Shown piece after piece: positions 16,348 through 24,200 of a stretch of 46,898 bases of DNA (position 1 is its first letter; every line of letters begins with the position of its first letter). The translations under genes were made by a program, and so were the position numbers. Location of the stretch: the NCBI GenBank assembly GCA_029553955.1, contig JAKPJZ010000159.1, positions 1 to 46,898 on the forward strand, given 5' to 3'. This DNA is from Chloroflexota bacterium. Lineage in GTDB: Bacteria; Chloroflexota; Anaerolineae; SpSt-313. The notes beneath the pieces were generated by a model. That model was given only the letters and a program-made list of their open reading frames with translations, was not told the DNA's origin and did no database searches.

Positions 16348-16839
16348 AGGGAGAGCCAAGGATGCGCTGCCATCATCAGTGGTATAGTCAGCGGAAGCCT
16401 CTTTGACCCCCATGCTTCGATCCCATGTGCCCTCCTGGCGTTTGGCTCGAAGCCCTTTGATCAACTGCTCCAGGAAAAAGGTCGTGTCACCGTAGAGACG
16501 AACCAGTCTGTCCAAGTCGCTTCCCCTGACCAATTCCCACCGTTCGCAGTCCTGTACCTGGCTGCCCAACTCGCCCAGAGACCCGCGCGCAATCTCGCAG
16601 AAGCGGATATAGTCTCCGAGGGCGTTACGGCAGTATCCTTCGGCGATATTCGCTTTCACCGAAGATGCGGAGCCCAGCATCTGGTTGGCCAGCTTCCAGT
16701 AACTCGGCTTGAACTCAACCACGAGTTCATGCACAAGTGCCGCCAGATCATCGGCCGCCTGCCAGGCGAGCAGGTTCTTGTATCCATACAGTTTGCGAAA
16801 TGCCCGAGTCCCACCACCCTGATAGCCCTGGTATGGCAT
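16333..16839 (-). CDS. Four-helix bundle protein (S23 / IVP / Avd-like)
   Basis: A 168-residue four-helix bundle protein of the family found in 23S rRNA intervening sequences and as the Avd accessory protein of diversity-generating retroelements. Signature stretches are YKNLLAWQAADDLAALVHEL (about 20-39), SSVKANIAEGY (59-69) and YIRFCEIARGSLGELGSQV (77-95). The C-terminal 35 residues are low-complexity and partly array-encoded. The ATG at 16839 is chosen over 16866 because GAGGGAGG lies just upstream. Known members bind nucleic acid or assemble as pentamers; no biochemical role is known for stand-alone members. It is bracketed by 10-bp arrays and inserted between a kinase and its regulator, which suggests a mobile cassette. 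There is no reverse transcriptase or rRNA gene nearby. Confidence 0.88.
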   Translation of the reverse strand: MPYQGYQGGGTRAFRKLYGYKNLLAWQAADDLAALVHELVVEFKPSYWKLANQMLGSASSVKANIAEGYCRNALGDYIRFCEIARGSLGELGSQVQDCERWELVRGSDLDRLVRLYGDTTFFLEQLIKGLRAKRQEGTWDRSMGVKEASADYTTDDGSASLALPDDLP

Positions 16840-16882
16840 TGAAGCCTCCCTCTTCCCAATGAACAACTGCCGAGGAAGTCGA

Positions 16883-16960
16883 ACTCGTGGGAGCTCGTGG
16901 GAGCTCGTTGGAGCTCGTGGAGCTCGTGGGAGCTCGTGGGAGCTCGGAAGGGCTCGTGCG
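16883..16960. repeat. 10-bp tandem array, copy 2
   Basis: About seven units of GCTCGTGGGA (one shortened to 9 nt, the last diverged), 44 nt upstream of the four-helix-bundle start. Same orientation as copy 1, so the gene is flanked by direct arrays. Confidence 0.85.
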
Positions 16961-17057
16961 GATTCGGGTGCTGTTCAGGGCGTTATTGTGAGGAGGCGGT
17001 CGCCGCTGGTTGCGAGGAACGCGGCCAAGCCAGCCCCCAACCAGCGACGACACCAAG

Positions 17058-17127
17058 TCCCTACGAGCTCCCACGAGCTCCCACGAGCTCCTACGAGTTC
17101 CCACGAGTTCCACGCGCTCCTACGACC
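17058..17127. repeat. 10-bp tandem array, copy 3, inverted
   Basis: About seven units of the reverse complement (TCCCACGAGC). With copy 2 it forms a long imperfect inverted repeat around a 97-nt spacer that contains its own partial hairpin (GTCGCCGCTGGTTG with CAACCAGCGACGAC). The kinase stop codon (17091-17093) lies inside this array. Confidence 0.85.
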
Positions 17128-19757
17128 TCAACCCTCACCCTCGTTCCCTGACCCACCGCCGAGACCACCTCCATCCGCCCCCCCACTTGCTCTGCGCGCT
17201 CGCGCATGTTCGCCAGGCCCATGCCGCCTGCGCGGCTGTTCGCCAGATCGAAGCCGCAACCGTCGTCCTCAATCTCCAACACCACGCACTCCTGCTCCCG
17301 TCGCAGATGAACAGTAACCGACCTGGCCTGCGCGTGCCGCAGGGTGTTGTTCAGCGCTTCCTGGGCGATCTGGTACAGGGCGGCCTCGATTGCGGGTGGC
17401 AGGCGCAGGGTCTCATCGGCCAGCAGACGGGCGTGCACGCCGGACCAATCCTCGACTACGGCCAGGCGCTGACTGAGCGCATAGGCCAATCCGTATTGGT
17501 CGAGCTCTGGCGGGCGCAGCCGGTGGACGAACAGCCGCATCTCGTTGAGCGCCTGGCGGGCCGTGGCCTCGATGCGGGTGAAGGCGGCCTCGGCCGCATC
17601 CGGCGTCCCTGCCTCGAGGCGTGCTTGCCCCGCTTCGACCAGCCCCACCAGGCCGTAGAGCGACTGCATGACCGAGTCGTGCAGGTCGCGTGCCAGGCGC
17701 TGGCGTTCGTCCAGCGCGGCGGCCTGCTGGCGCAGACGGTCGCTGCGCACGGCGATACCCACCTGGTCGGCGATGGAAGCCAGAAGCGCTACCTCCTCGG
17801 CGCCAAAGGCCTCCTCTGGTTTGCGGATCAGGACCAGGGCGCCCAGCGCCCGGCCATCGGCCCGCACGGGCACCATCAGCAACGGCCGGGCGCCGAGGCT
17901 GCGCATGTCCGGGGGCACGCGTGGGTCGCCGGAGGGATCGAGGATCAACAGAGGCTCGGCCTTTTGCAGCAGCCACTCGAGCAGGCTGTCTGCGACCATG
18001 ACGTCAAGCCCCTGCTGCGCCATCAGTTGCCAACGGGGCCGGGCGGGCGCTTCAGCCAACCCCTCCAGGAGGTAGATGGCGCCTGCGTCGCCGTGCAGCG
18101 CCGCCAGGGCCTGGCCAAGGGACTGCGCCAGGAGCATCTCCAGGTTGCTGGCCTGGCTGGCGGCTGCAGAGACCGCGTACAGCACGGCCAGCTCGCGGGT
18201 GCGATCGGCGATGCGCTGTTCCAACGTGGCGGTCAGCTCGCGCAGCGCTTCTTCTTTTTGCCTCCGTTCGGCAATGTGGGTCTTGATGGAGCCGATCATG
18301 CCGTTGAACGAGTGAGTCAAAAAGCCGATCTCGTCGTCGAAGGCAATGGGCACGGATACGTCGAGGTTGCCAGCGTTGGCCTCTTTGACCCCTTGGAGCA
18401 GGCGGTGGAGAGGCTTGATGATGCCGGCCTGGAACAAGGAAGGGTAGACGATCAGGATGAACAGACTGCTCAGCACGACCACGCCGGCCATGATCAGCCC
18501 CTGGCGATGGATCGGGCGGTTGGCATCGGCCAGGCTGATGATAACCTGGTACACCGTACCATCCAGGGTAAAGGGGGATGCGACGTATTGGCAATAGCTG
18601 CCCGGGGCATGACTGCCGTAGTACAGGTGGAATGGCCGCAGGCTCTGGCTATCCAGGAAGGGATAGTCGTAGGTGTAGCTCCAGATCGGGGGCGGGGCAA
18701 CCTGTTCGGCCCCCTGGCGGCGCATCTCCTCCAACAGGCGCAGGTCGGGCTGGCGATCGCTGGCATAGAGCAGGCGGGTTTCCCTACCGCCAGCCTCACC
18801 ATCGCCTGGGCGCGGGGCATCCACAGCGACGACGGCGACAATCCGCTCGGGGAGCGCGGTCAGGTCGCCGGCCTGGACCGCTTTGCGCACCACGTCCACT
18901 TCCAGCGCCCGCTCGGCTTCGGCCTGCACAGCCGTCTCTTGGATGCTGGAGATGCCGACCGCCCCGAGGACGGCCAGCAGCGTCACCAGCGAGAAGCCGA
19001 TCAACTTGACGGTCAAAGAGGGTTGCCGGGTGGCCTGATTCCAGATGGCGTAGACCAGCGCCACGATCATCACCAGGAGAGAAAGCCCGATGGCGTACAC
19101 ATCCCGCGGCGTGGGCAGCAGCCCGGCCATGGCCAGGCCAGACGCCAGCCCCTGCAAAAGCCCCAGCGACAAGCCCAGCGCAAAGTTGCGGAGCACCCTG
19201 GCCTGGCCGTGCGGATGCAGCAGCGCAGCCCGCCATCCGCTTGCCCTCGTTCGGCCGGGGCGTGACACCTGACAGGTCTGCTTGTGAACGCAGAGGGTTC
19301 GGCTCAGCGCAGAGCAGAGGGCCACCAGGAAGGCTAAGGGCATCAAGAGGGGATACGCTGGATGGACCCTGAGGCTGAACGTCTGCCGGACCAGGATCTG
19401 CACTGCGTACCAGGCACTGTAGGCGCAGGCGAGGACGGCCGTACCAATCCCGAACAGCAGGGCCAGCCGCGACCCCAGCGAGCGATCTCGCTGCGGGTAA
19501 TGGTAGATGAACCCGATGATGGCGGCCATGCTGCACGCCGCAAAGGCATCTTGCGCGGGCCAGAAGGCTGCTCCCCACAGGACCAGTCCTGAGCTTACGG
19601 ACATGGCCAGCATGCCGAGGGATAGGCTGGCCAAAGAGGCGACCAGAAACCAGGTGGCTGTGCTCTCGGCCCGGAAGCGTACCAGGGACACTGTGCTGAC
19701 CAGCCCGACGATGAACAGCGGGACACTGACGAAGGCGTAGGGGCCGATGTGGATCAC
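17091..19757 (-). CDS. NarL-family sensor histidine kinase (multi-TM, HAMP, GAF, HisKA_3, HATPase_c)
   Basis: An 888-residue membrane kinase. Residues 1-270 hold seven or eight hydrophobic helices. After another helix an extracytoplasmic region (about 295-415) may sense a ligand. A HAMP segment (444-490, IIKPLHRLLQGV onward), a coiled coil and a GAF domain (about 530-675) follow. HisKA_3 has the phospho-His in RLARDLHDSVMQ near residue 692. HATPase_c (about 785-875) has the N box EALNNTLRHA and DDGCGFD. The start is GTG at 19757 with AGAGGGCGG upstream. The last dozen residues (VVGARGTRGNS) are read from a 10-bp array that also supplies the stop. Partner: the regulator at 15659-16336, separated by the four-helix-bundle gene. 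Confidence 0.9.
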   Translation of the reverse strand: MIHIGPYAFVSVPLFIVGLVSTVSLVRFRAESTATWFLVASLASLSLGMLAMSVSSGLVLWGAAFWPAQDAFAACSMAAIIGFIYHYPQRDRSLGSRLALLFGIGTAVLACAYSAWYAVQILVRQTFSLRVHPAYPLLMPLAFLVALCSALSRTLCVHKQTCQVSRPGRTRASGWRAALLHPHGQARVLRNFALGLSLGLLQGLASGLAMAGLLPTPRDVYAIGLSLLVMIVALVYAIWNQATRQPSLTVKLIGFSLVTLLAVLGAVGISSIQETAVQAEAERALEVDVVRKAVQAGDLTALPERIVAVVAVDAPRPGDGEAGGRETRLLYASDRQPDLRLLEEMRRQGAEQVAPPPIWSYTYDYPFLDSQSLRPFHLYYGSHAPGSYCQYVASPFTLDGTVYQVIISLADANRPIHRQGLIMAGVVVLSSLFILIVYPSLFQAGIIKPLHRLLQGVKEANAGNLDVSVPIAFDDEIGFLTHSFNGMIGSIKTHIAERRQKEEALRELTATLEQRIADRTRELAVLYAVSAAASQASNLEMLLAQSLGQALAALHGDAGAIYLLEGLAEAPARPRWQLMAQQGLDVMVADSLLEWLLQKAEPLLILDPSGDPRVPPDMRSLGARPLLMVPVRADGRALGALVLIRKPEEAFGAEEVALLASIADQVGIAVRSDRLRQQAAALDERQRLARDLHDSVMQSLYGLVGLVEAGQARLEAGTPDAAEAAFTRIEATARQALNEMRLFVHRLRPPELDQYGLAYALSQRLAVVEDWSGVHARLLADETLRLPPAIEAALYQIAQEALNNTLRHAQARSVTVHLRREQECVVLEIEDDGCGFDLANSRAGGMGLANMRERAEQVGGRMEVVSAVGQGTRVRVEVVGARGTRGNS

Positions 19758-19833
19758 AGGATGCCGCCCTCTTACAGTACTTGTGGACAGTGCGTAGCCT
19801 CAGCCCAGATTCTGCTGGGTGTGGAAAACAGGC

Positions 19834-19983
19834 TCAGTGCCCCAGTCGTGACGCGACTTTTGGCAGATCGCCGTAGCCATGGGGTGGGCGCTGCCGGATT
19901 GAGAGCACCCCAGCCGGTATTCGTGCTTGCCCTTGCCGGTCCATGCTGCTGTTGATCGCGCACGTTTCGGCGGGGTCCTCCAT
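19834..19983 (-). CDS. Possible short leader ORF upstream of the kinase
   Basis: A 49-residue frame whose ATG has GAGGAG 9 nt upstream and lies 16 nt after the predicted start site of the strong promoter at 20006-20034. The protein is Arg/Pro-rich without recognisable domain or signal peptide. It may be a real small protein or a translated leader of the kinase operon; only its position supports it. The 76 nt between it and the kinase start hold nothing recognisable. Confidence 0.3.
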   Translation of the reverse strand: MEDPAETCAINSSMDRQGQARIPAGVLSIRQRPPHGYGDLPKVASRLGH

Positions 19984-20005
19984 GGTGGCGGTCTCCTCGA
20001 TCCTC

Positions 20006-20034
20006 ACTATAACATGCAACCACTGCCGGGTCAA
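20006..20034 (-). promoter_or_regulatory. Strong sigma70-type promoter for the kinase operon
   Basis: Read leftward: TTGACC, exactly 17 nt, TATAGT (20034 to 20006), matching 5/6 and 5/6 consensus positions. It points toward the short ORF at 19983 and the kinase start at 19757. Confidence 0.6.
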
Positions 20035-20042
20035 ACTCTCAG

Positions 20043-20500
20043 GTGCGCCTTGAGTGCGGTCAGTCGCCCGGTTTGCCCGCAGTGGCCTCCATCCGTCACG
20101 ATCTCGACATCCCCGCACTCATCCGTGCGCCGCACCTGCGGCCGCACGTCCTGCAGGAACCGCAGGGTGGTGCCGTGCTGCCAGCCGTGATGGGCGACCT
20201 GGAGCACAGCGGCGGCGGCCATGCGGTCACCCCCTATGCTGGGGAGGATCGGGGCGACGGCAGCTTTGCCGTGCTGATCTACGACAACAACTGGCCCTCT
20301 GTGCAGCGCGAGATGGTCTTTGACCGCAATGCCGACAAGTGGAGCTGCACTGCCTCGATCAATCCCGACGAGGCCGAAAGCCGCTACTAGGGCGATGCCA
20401 ACACCCAGTCGCTCTTTCCCTTCCCCACCGGCCTCAAGGGCGCGGGTAAGTTCAGCCTCTGGATCACGCGCATCGACGACGAGGGCGAGGACACCTTCCA
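20043..20500 (+). pseudogene. Remnant of a larger protein with an in-frame stop
   Basis: The frame reads like the inside of a real protein (GGHAVTPYAGEDRGDGSF, LIYDNNWPSVQREMVFDRNA, then after a TAG at 20388-20390 DANTQSLFPFP and FSLWITRIDDEGEDTF). There is no start signal, the 5' part is poorly protein-like, and the 3' end runs into the promoter of the next gene. Similar stretches occur, as I remember, in large secreted peptidase-like or Ig-containing proteins of Chloroflexota. I read it as a truncated, decayed gene; a sequencing error cannot repair both ends. Confidence 0.55.
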
Positions 20501-20507
20501 TAGGACA

Positions 20508-20536
20508 TTGTCTTCCTGCGTCAAGTGTGTTATCCT
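20508..20536 (+). promoter_or_regulatory. Possible promoter of the HEPN-MNT gene, giving a near-leaderless mRNA
   Basis: TTGTCT (20508-20513), 17 nt, TATCCT (20531-20536). The expected start site is about 20543, directly at the ATGATG (20544-20549), and no ribosome binding site is visible. Confidence 0.35.
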
Positions 20537-20543
20537 ATCTGGG

Positions 20544-21116
20544 ATGATGAACGAACCGGAGACAGCCAATAAGGAAGGGTCTCTCATCTGTATCGAAGGC
20601 GCCCGAGATGCGCTTGCCAGTGCCCGCTACAATCTCGACGGCGGGTTCTTTGGCGTTGCCGTCAACCGGGCTTACTATGCCTTCTTCTACGCTGCCACTG
20701 CACTGCTCCTGACGCTCAATACGACACGGAGCAAACACGCATCGAGACCAGGCGAAGCACGAATGAGCGAACTAACCGTATCCCGTTTGACTGACAACGA
20801 GCAGGCTGCGATCGAGGAGTATGCCGCCAGGATACGCGGCAGGTATCCCGACCGCATCCGTTCGATCACCTTGTTCGGCTCCAAAGCCAGAGGGGAAGCC
20901 AGCGAGGGGTCCGATGTGGATCTCCTGCTTCTGGTGGAGGCCGAAGATCGCGAGTTGACCTCCGCACTCTGGCGCATCGCCTCTGATGTTTCGCTGGAGC
21001 ACAACGTCGTGCTTTCCGTGCGCGTGTTCGCCGAGGCCCGCTGGGCGGAAAGCCGGCGCATGCGGCTACCCTTGTATCGGGCAGTGCAGGCAGAGGGTAT
21101 TCCGCTCGCCTGCTGA
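20544..21116 (+). CDS. Truncated HEPN segment fused in frame to an MNT-type nucleotidyltransferase
   Basis: A 190-residue frame with two parts. Residues 10-65 match the first helices of a HEPN protein (EGARDALASARYNLDGG, VNRAYYAFFYAATALLL, SKH); its C-terminal half, which would carry the RxxxxH RNase motif, is absent. Residues 74-190 are a complete minimal nucleotidyltransferase with FGSKARGEASEGSDVDLLLL (G-S, then DxD). HEPN/MNT pairs are usually two genes forming a toxin-antitoxin system in which the MNT enzyme AMPylates the HEPN RNase. Here a deletion seems to have joined a HEPN remnant to the MNT gene. The internal ATG at 20763 could start the MNT domain alone. RNase activity is not expected. 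Confidence 0.7.
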   Translation: MMNEPETANKEGSLICIEGARDALASARYNLDGGFFGVAVNRAYYAFFYAATALLLTLNTTRSKHASRPGEARMSELTVSRLTDNEQAAIEEYAARIRGRYPDRIRSITLFGSKARGEASEGSDVDLLLLVEAEDRELTSALWRIASDVSLEHNVVLSVRVFAEARWAESRRMRLPLYRAVQAEGIPLAC

Positions 21117-21141
21117 TGCTATACCTCGTGTAGCGTTTGTT

Positions 21142-21180
21142 TGTCATTGCTTCGTCGGCTGCGGCCTCCTCGCAATGACA
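21142..21180. repeat. TGTCATTGC...GCAATGACA dispersed repeat, short copy
   Basis: Nine-bp ends TGTCATTGC and GCAATGACA flank TTCGTCGGCTGCGGCCTCCTC. The same sequence forms one arm of the element at 36372-36462; I remember this repeat family from many bacterial genomes. Confidence 0.65.
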
Positions 21181-21260
21181 GTGTAAGGATTGGCGCCACG
21201 TCGCGGGCTCAAGACGCTCAGGCGTCCATTACGAACCCCTCACGTATCACGCAGCACGCA

Positions 21261-24200
21261 TCACTCGACCACATCCCACAGCGGGAAGATCGTCCGCGCA
21301 TCCACCCCGTGCACCCACACGCTCGAGTGCGCTTCCACCCCATCGACGGTGAGCGTAAAAATGAGCTTGTGCGCCGCGTCCTGCGCCGCCGCGACGTCGA
21401 TGTTGTTGAAATCCCACACCGGGTAGGTCACGGCGTTGCGCGTCACCAGCCGCTTGACACCGATGCCCACTTGCTCCATCACCCCATTGTCGAGCGCGCG
21501 CCACAGGCGGACCGTCGGGCTCCAGTCAGGCGAGACGGATTCCAGCGTGCCCGGGCGGAAGAGCATGGCCGTGAGGTTCGCCAGGCCGGCATGGCGCACC
21601 GGGGCGTTGCCGTGGGGCCAGAGGATCTCGATGCGGGCGTCGAGCGGCGAGCCGCGGTAGCCGGCAGCGGTGGGCACGTCTTGCGTGGGGAACCAGGTGC
21701 GGCCGTCCTGCGCGTGCACCCAGACGTTGGAGTGCGTGGGCACGCCGGCGACGCTGACGGAGAAGAAGAGCTTGTTCCTGGCGTCGCGCGCTGCGGAGAC
21801 ATCGACGTTGTTGAAATCGTAGAGTGAGCTCGACCCCCGCCGCACGCCGCTGGCGACGATCTGGGCCGGGCCGTTGTTGAGCGCGCGCCAGAGGTAGACG
21901 ACCGGGTCGCCGCTCAGCGCGGCCGGGCGCAGCGTGCCTGGCTCCAGCAGCCAGGCCGAGAGGTTGGCCAGGGTGGCCTGGCGCACCGGGGCGCCGCCGT
22001 GGGGCCAGAGGATCTGGATGCGGGCGTCGACGGTGCTGCGCAGCTCGGCGCGCATATGCCACGACGCGCTGCCGATGCCGCCGTCCTTGTCCTTGGCCTG
22101 CACGTCGGCCAGGTAGATGGCTGCGTCGCCGGCGGGGATGGTGAAGCCTAGGCTATCCGCCGACCCCGTGCCGATCTCCACGCCGTCGCGCTTGAGGCTC
22201 CACTGGTAGTGGAAGCCGGCGCGCGTGTCGGCGCTCGAGGGGTCCGTCGCGTGCGCCCAGAGGCCCACCTGCGTGCCCGACGGCCCCCACGCGACGTGTG
22301 GGTCGATGGTCACCGCCGGCGCCACGTTGCGGACGATGGCCCGAAAGCTCGCGGTGTCATCGGCGCCGCTGTCGTCGGTGACGGTGACGCGCACCGTGTA
22401 GCCGCCGTCGTCGTCGTAGGCGTGGGCGCGGAAGCCCAGGGCGCCGGGTGCGCCCGTGGTGAAGGACTCGAGCGCCGAGCCGTCGCCCCATTCGACGCGC
22501 ACCTGCCAGGGGCTGTCGGCGCCGGGGTCGGCAAAGGCGCCCAGGTTGAAGGAGGTCAGCGTGCCCTCGGCGGCTAGTTGGTCGAACTGGCCCGAGAGAT
22601 GGGGCGCCACGTTGCGCACCACGACGCTCGAGCTCGCCGTGCCGGTCGCGCCATCCTTGTCGCTGACTCGGATGGTAACGGTATAGCTGCCGTCGCGGCC
22701 ATAGACGTGCGTGCGGTTGGGCAGGGCGCCAGCCACGGCAAGGCCTGGGATCAAGTCGCTCGAGCCGTCGCCCCAATCGACGTGGGCCGCCCACGGGGCA
22801 TCGTCGCCCGGGTCGGCGAACGAGCCGAGGCTGAAGGAGGCGGCCGCGCCTTCGTCGGCCGTCTGGTTGCCGGGGGCGGTCACACTCGGCGCCACGTTGT
22901 GGATGGTGACGATCGCGGTGTCGGTGCCGCTGGCGCCGCGGTCGTCGGTGACCGTCAGCGTGGCGCTGTAGATCCCATCGTCGTTGTAGGTGTGGCTGAG
23001 GCTCTGCCCGGCGCCCGTCGCCCCGTCGCCGAACGCCCATCTGTAGCTCAGCGCCTCGCCCGGCAGGTCGGTGCCCGTGCCGCTCAGGCTGATGGGCGAG
23101 CCCTCGTTGCCGAAGTAGGGGCCACCGGCATCAGCCGTGGGCGGGCTGGCCACACGGTGTGTCGCCGTGCCCGAGCTGCCAAGGAAGCTGCCATCGCCTG
23201 CGTAGGTGGCCGTGAGCGTGCGGTCGCCCTGGGTGCTGAGGGTGAGCGCGCAGCGCCCTTGTGCCACCGTGCCGGTGCAGCTCGCCACGCCGTCGCTCAC
23301 CGTCACGCTGCCCATGGGCGCACCGCTGCCGGGCGCCACGGCCGCCACCGAGAACGCCACCGTCACCGCCACGCCGGCGTCAGAAGGCTCGGGGCTGTGG
23401 CCGGCGATGGCGGTCGTCGTGGCCGCCTTGTTCACGGTCTGGCCGCCCGCCAGGGTGGCGCTCGCCGGCGCAAAGCGGGCATCGCCGCCGTACGCGGCGC
23501 TGATGGTGTGGGTGCCCACGGGTAAGGCCGAGCTCGTGCACGAGGCGATGCCCGACGCATCGACGGTGGCTGCGATGGGGGCGCCTGTGCCCACGGAAAA
23601 GCTGACCGTGCCGCTGGGCGTGCCTGCGCCCGGCGCAGCCATGGTCGCCGTGAAGGTGACCGGCTGGCCGTACACCGAAGGGTTGGCCGAGGAGGCCAGC
23701 GTTGCCACGGGGCCGGCCCTGTCGACATACTGGCTAAACCGGTCACTCGAGGGGGCCAGGTTGTCGTCACCGCCATACTCGGCCCTGATCGTGTTCCAGC
23801 CCACACTGAGGCTGGAGGTGGACAGGGTGGCCCTGCCAGAGCCGTCGAGGGGGCTGGCGCCGAGCACTGTGTCATTCGCCTTGAACGTCACCGTGCCGCT
23901 GGGGGTGGCCAGCTCGGGCCTGGCCCAGGTCACTGTGGCGCTGAGGCTCACCGGCAGGCCGTACAGCGAGGGGTTGGGCGTGGAGGAGGCGACGCTTGTG
24001 CTGGCAGCCCGCTCCACAGTGTGCGCCAGCGTGGCCGCAGCGCCGGCACGATGGTCGTCGTCGCCGCCGTAGAGCGCCGTGAGGGTGTGGCTGCCTCTCG
24101 AGAGGGCATCGGTGGAAAAGGCCGCAGCGCCGGTCGCATCGAGGGTAACCGTGCCCAGCGTGTGCGCGCCGTCCAGGAAGGTCATCGTGCCGCCGGGCGT

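Noticed and set aside
16333..16839. 23S rRNA intervening sequence or diversity-generating retroelement
   Set aside because: No rRNA sequence, reverse transcriptase or template/variable repeat pair in the window.
16301..17127. CRISPR array
   Set aside because: Units are 10 bp, contiguous and without spacers, and there are no cas genes.
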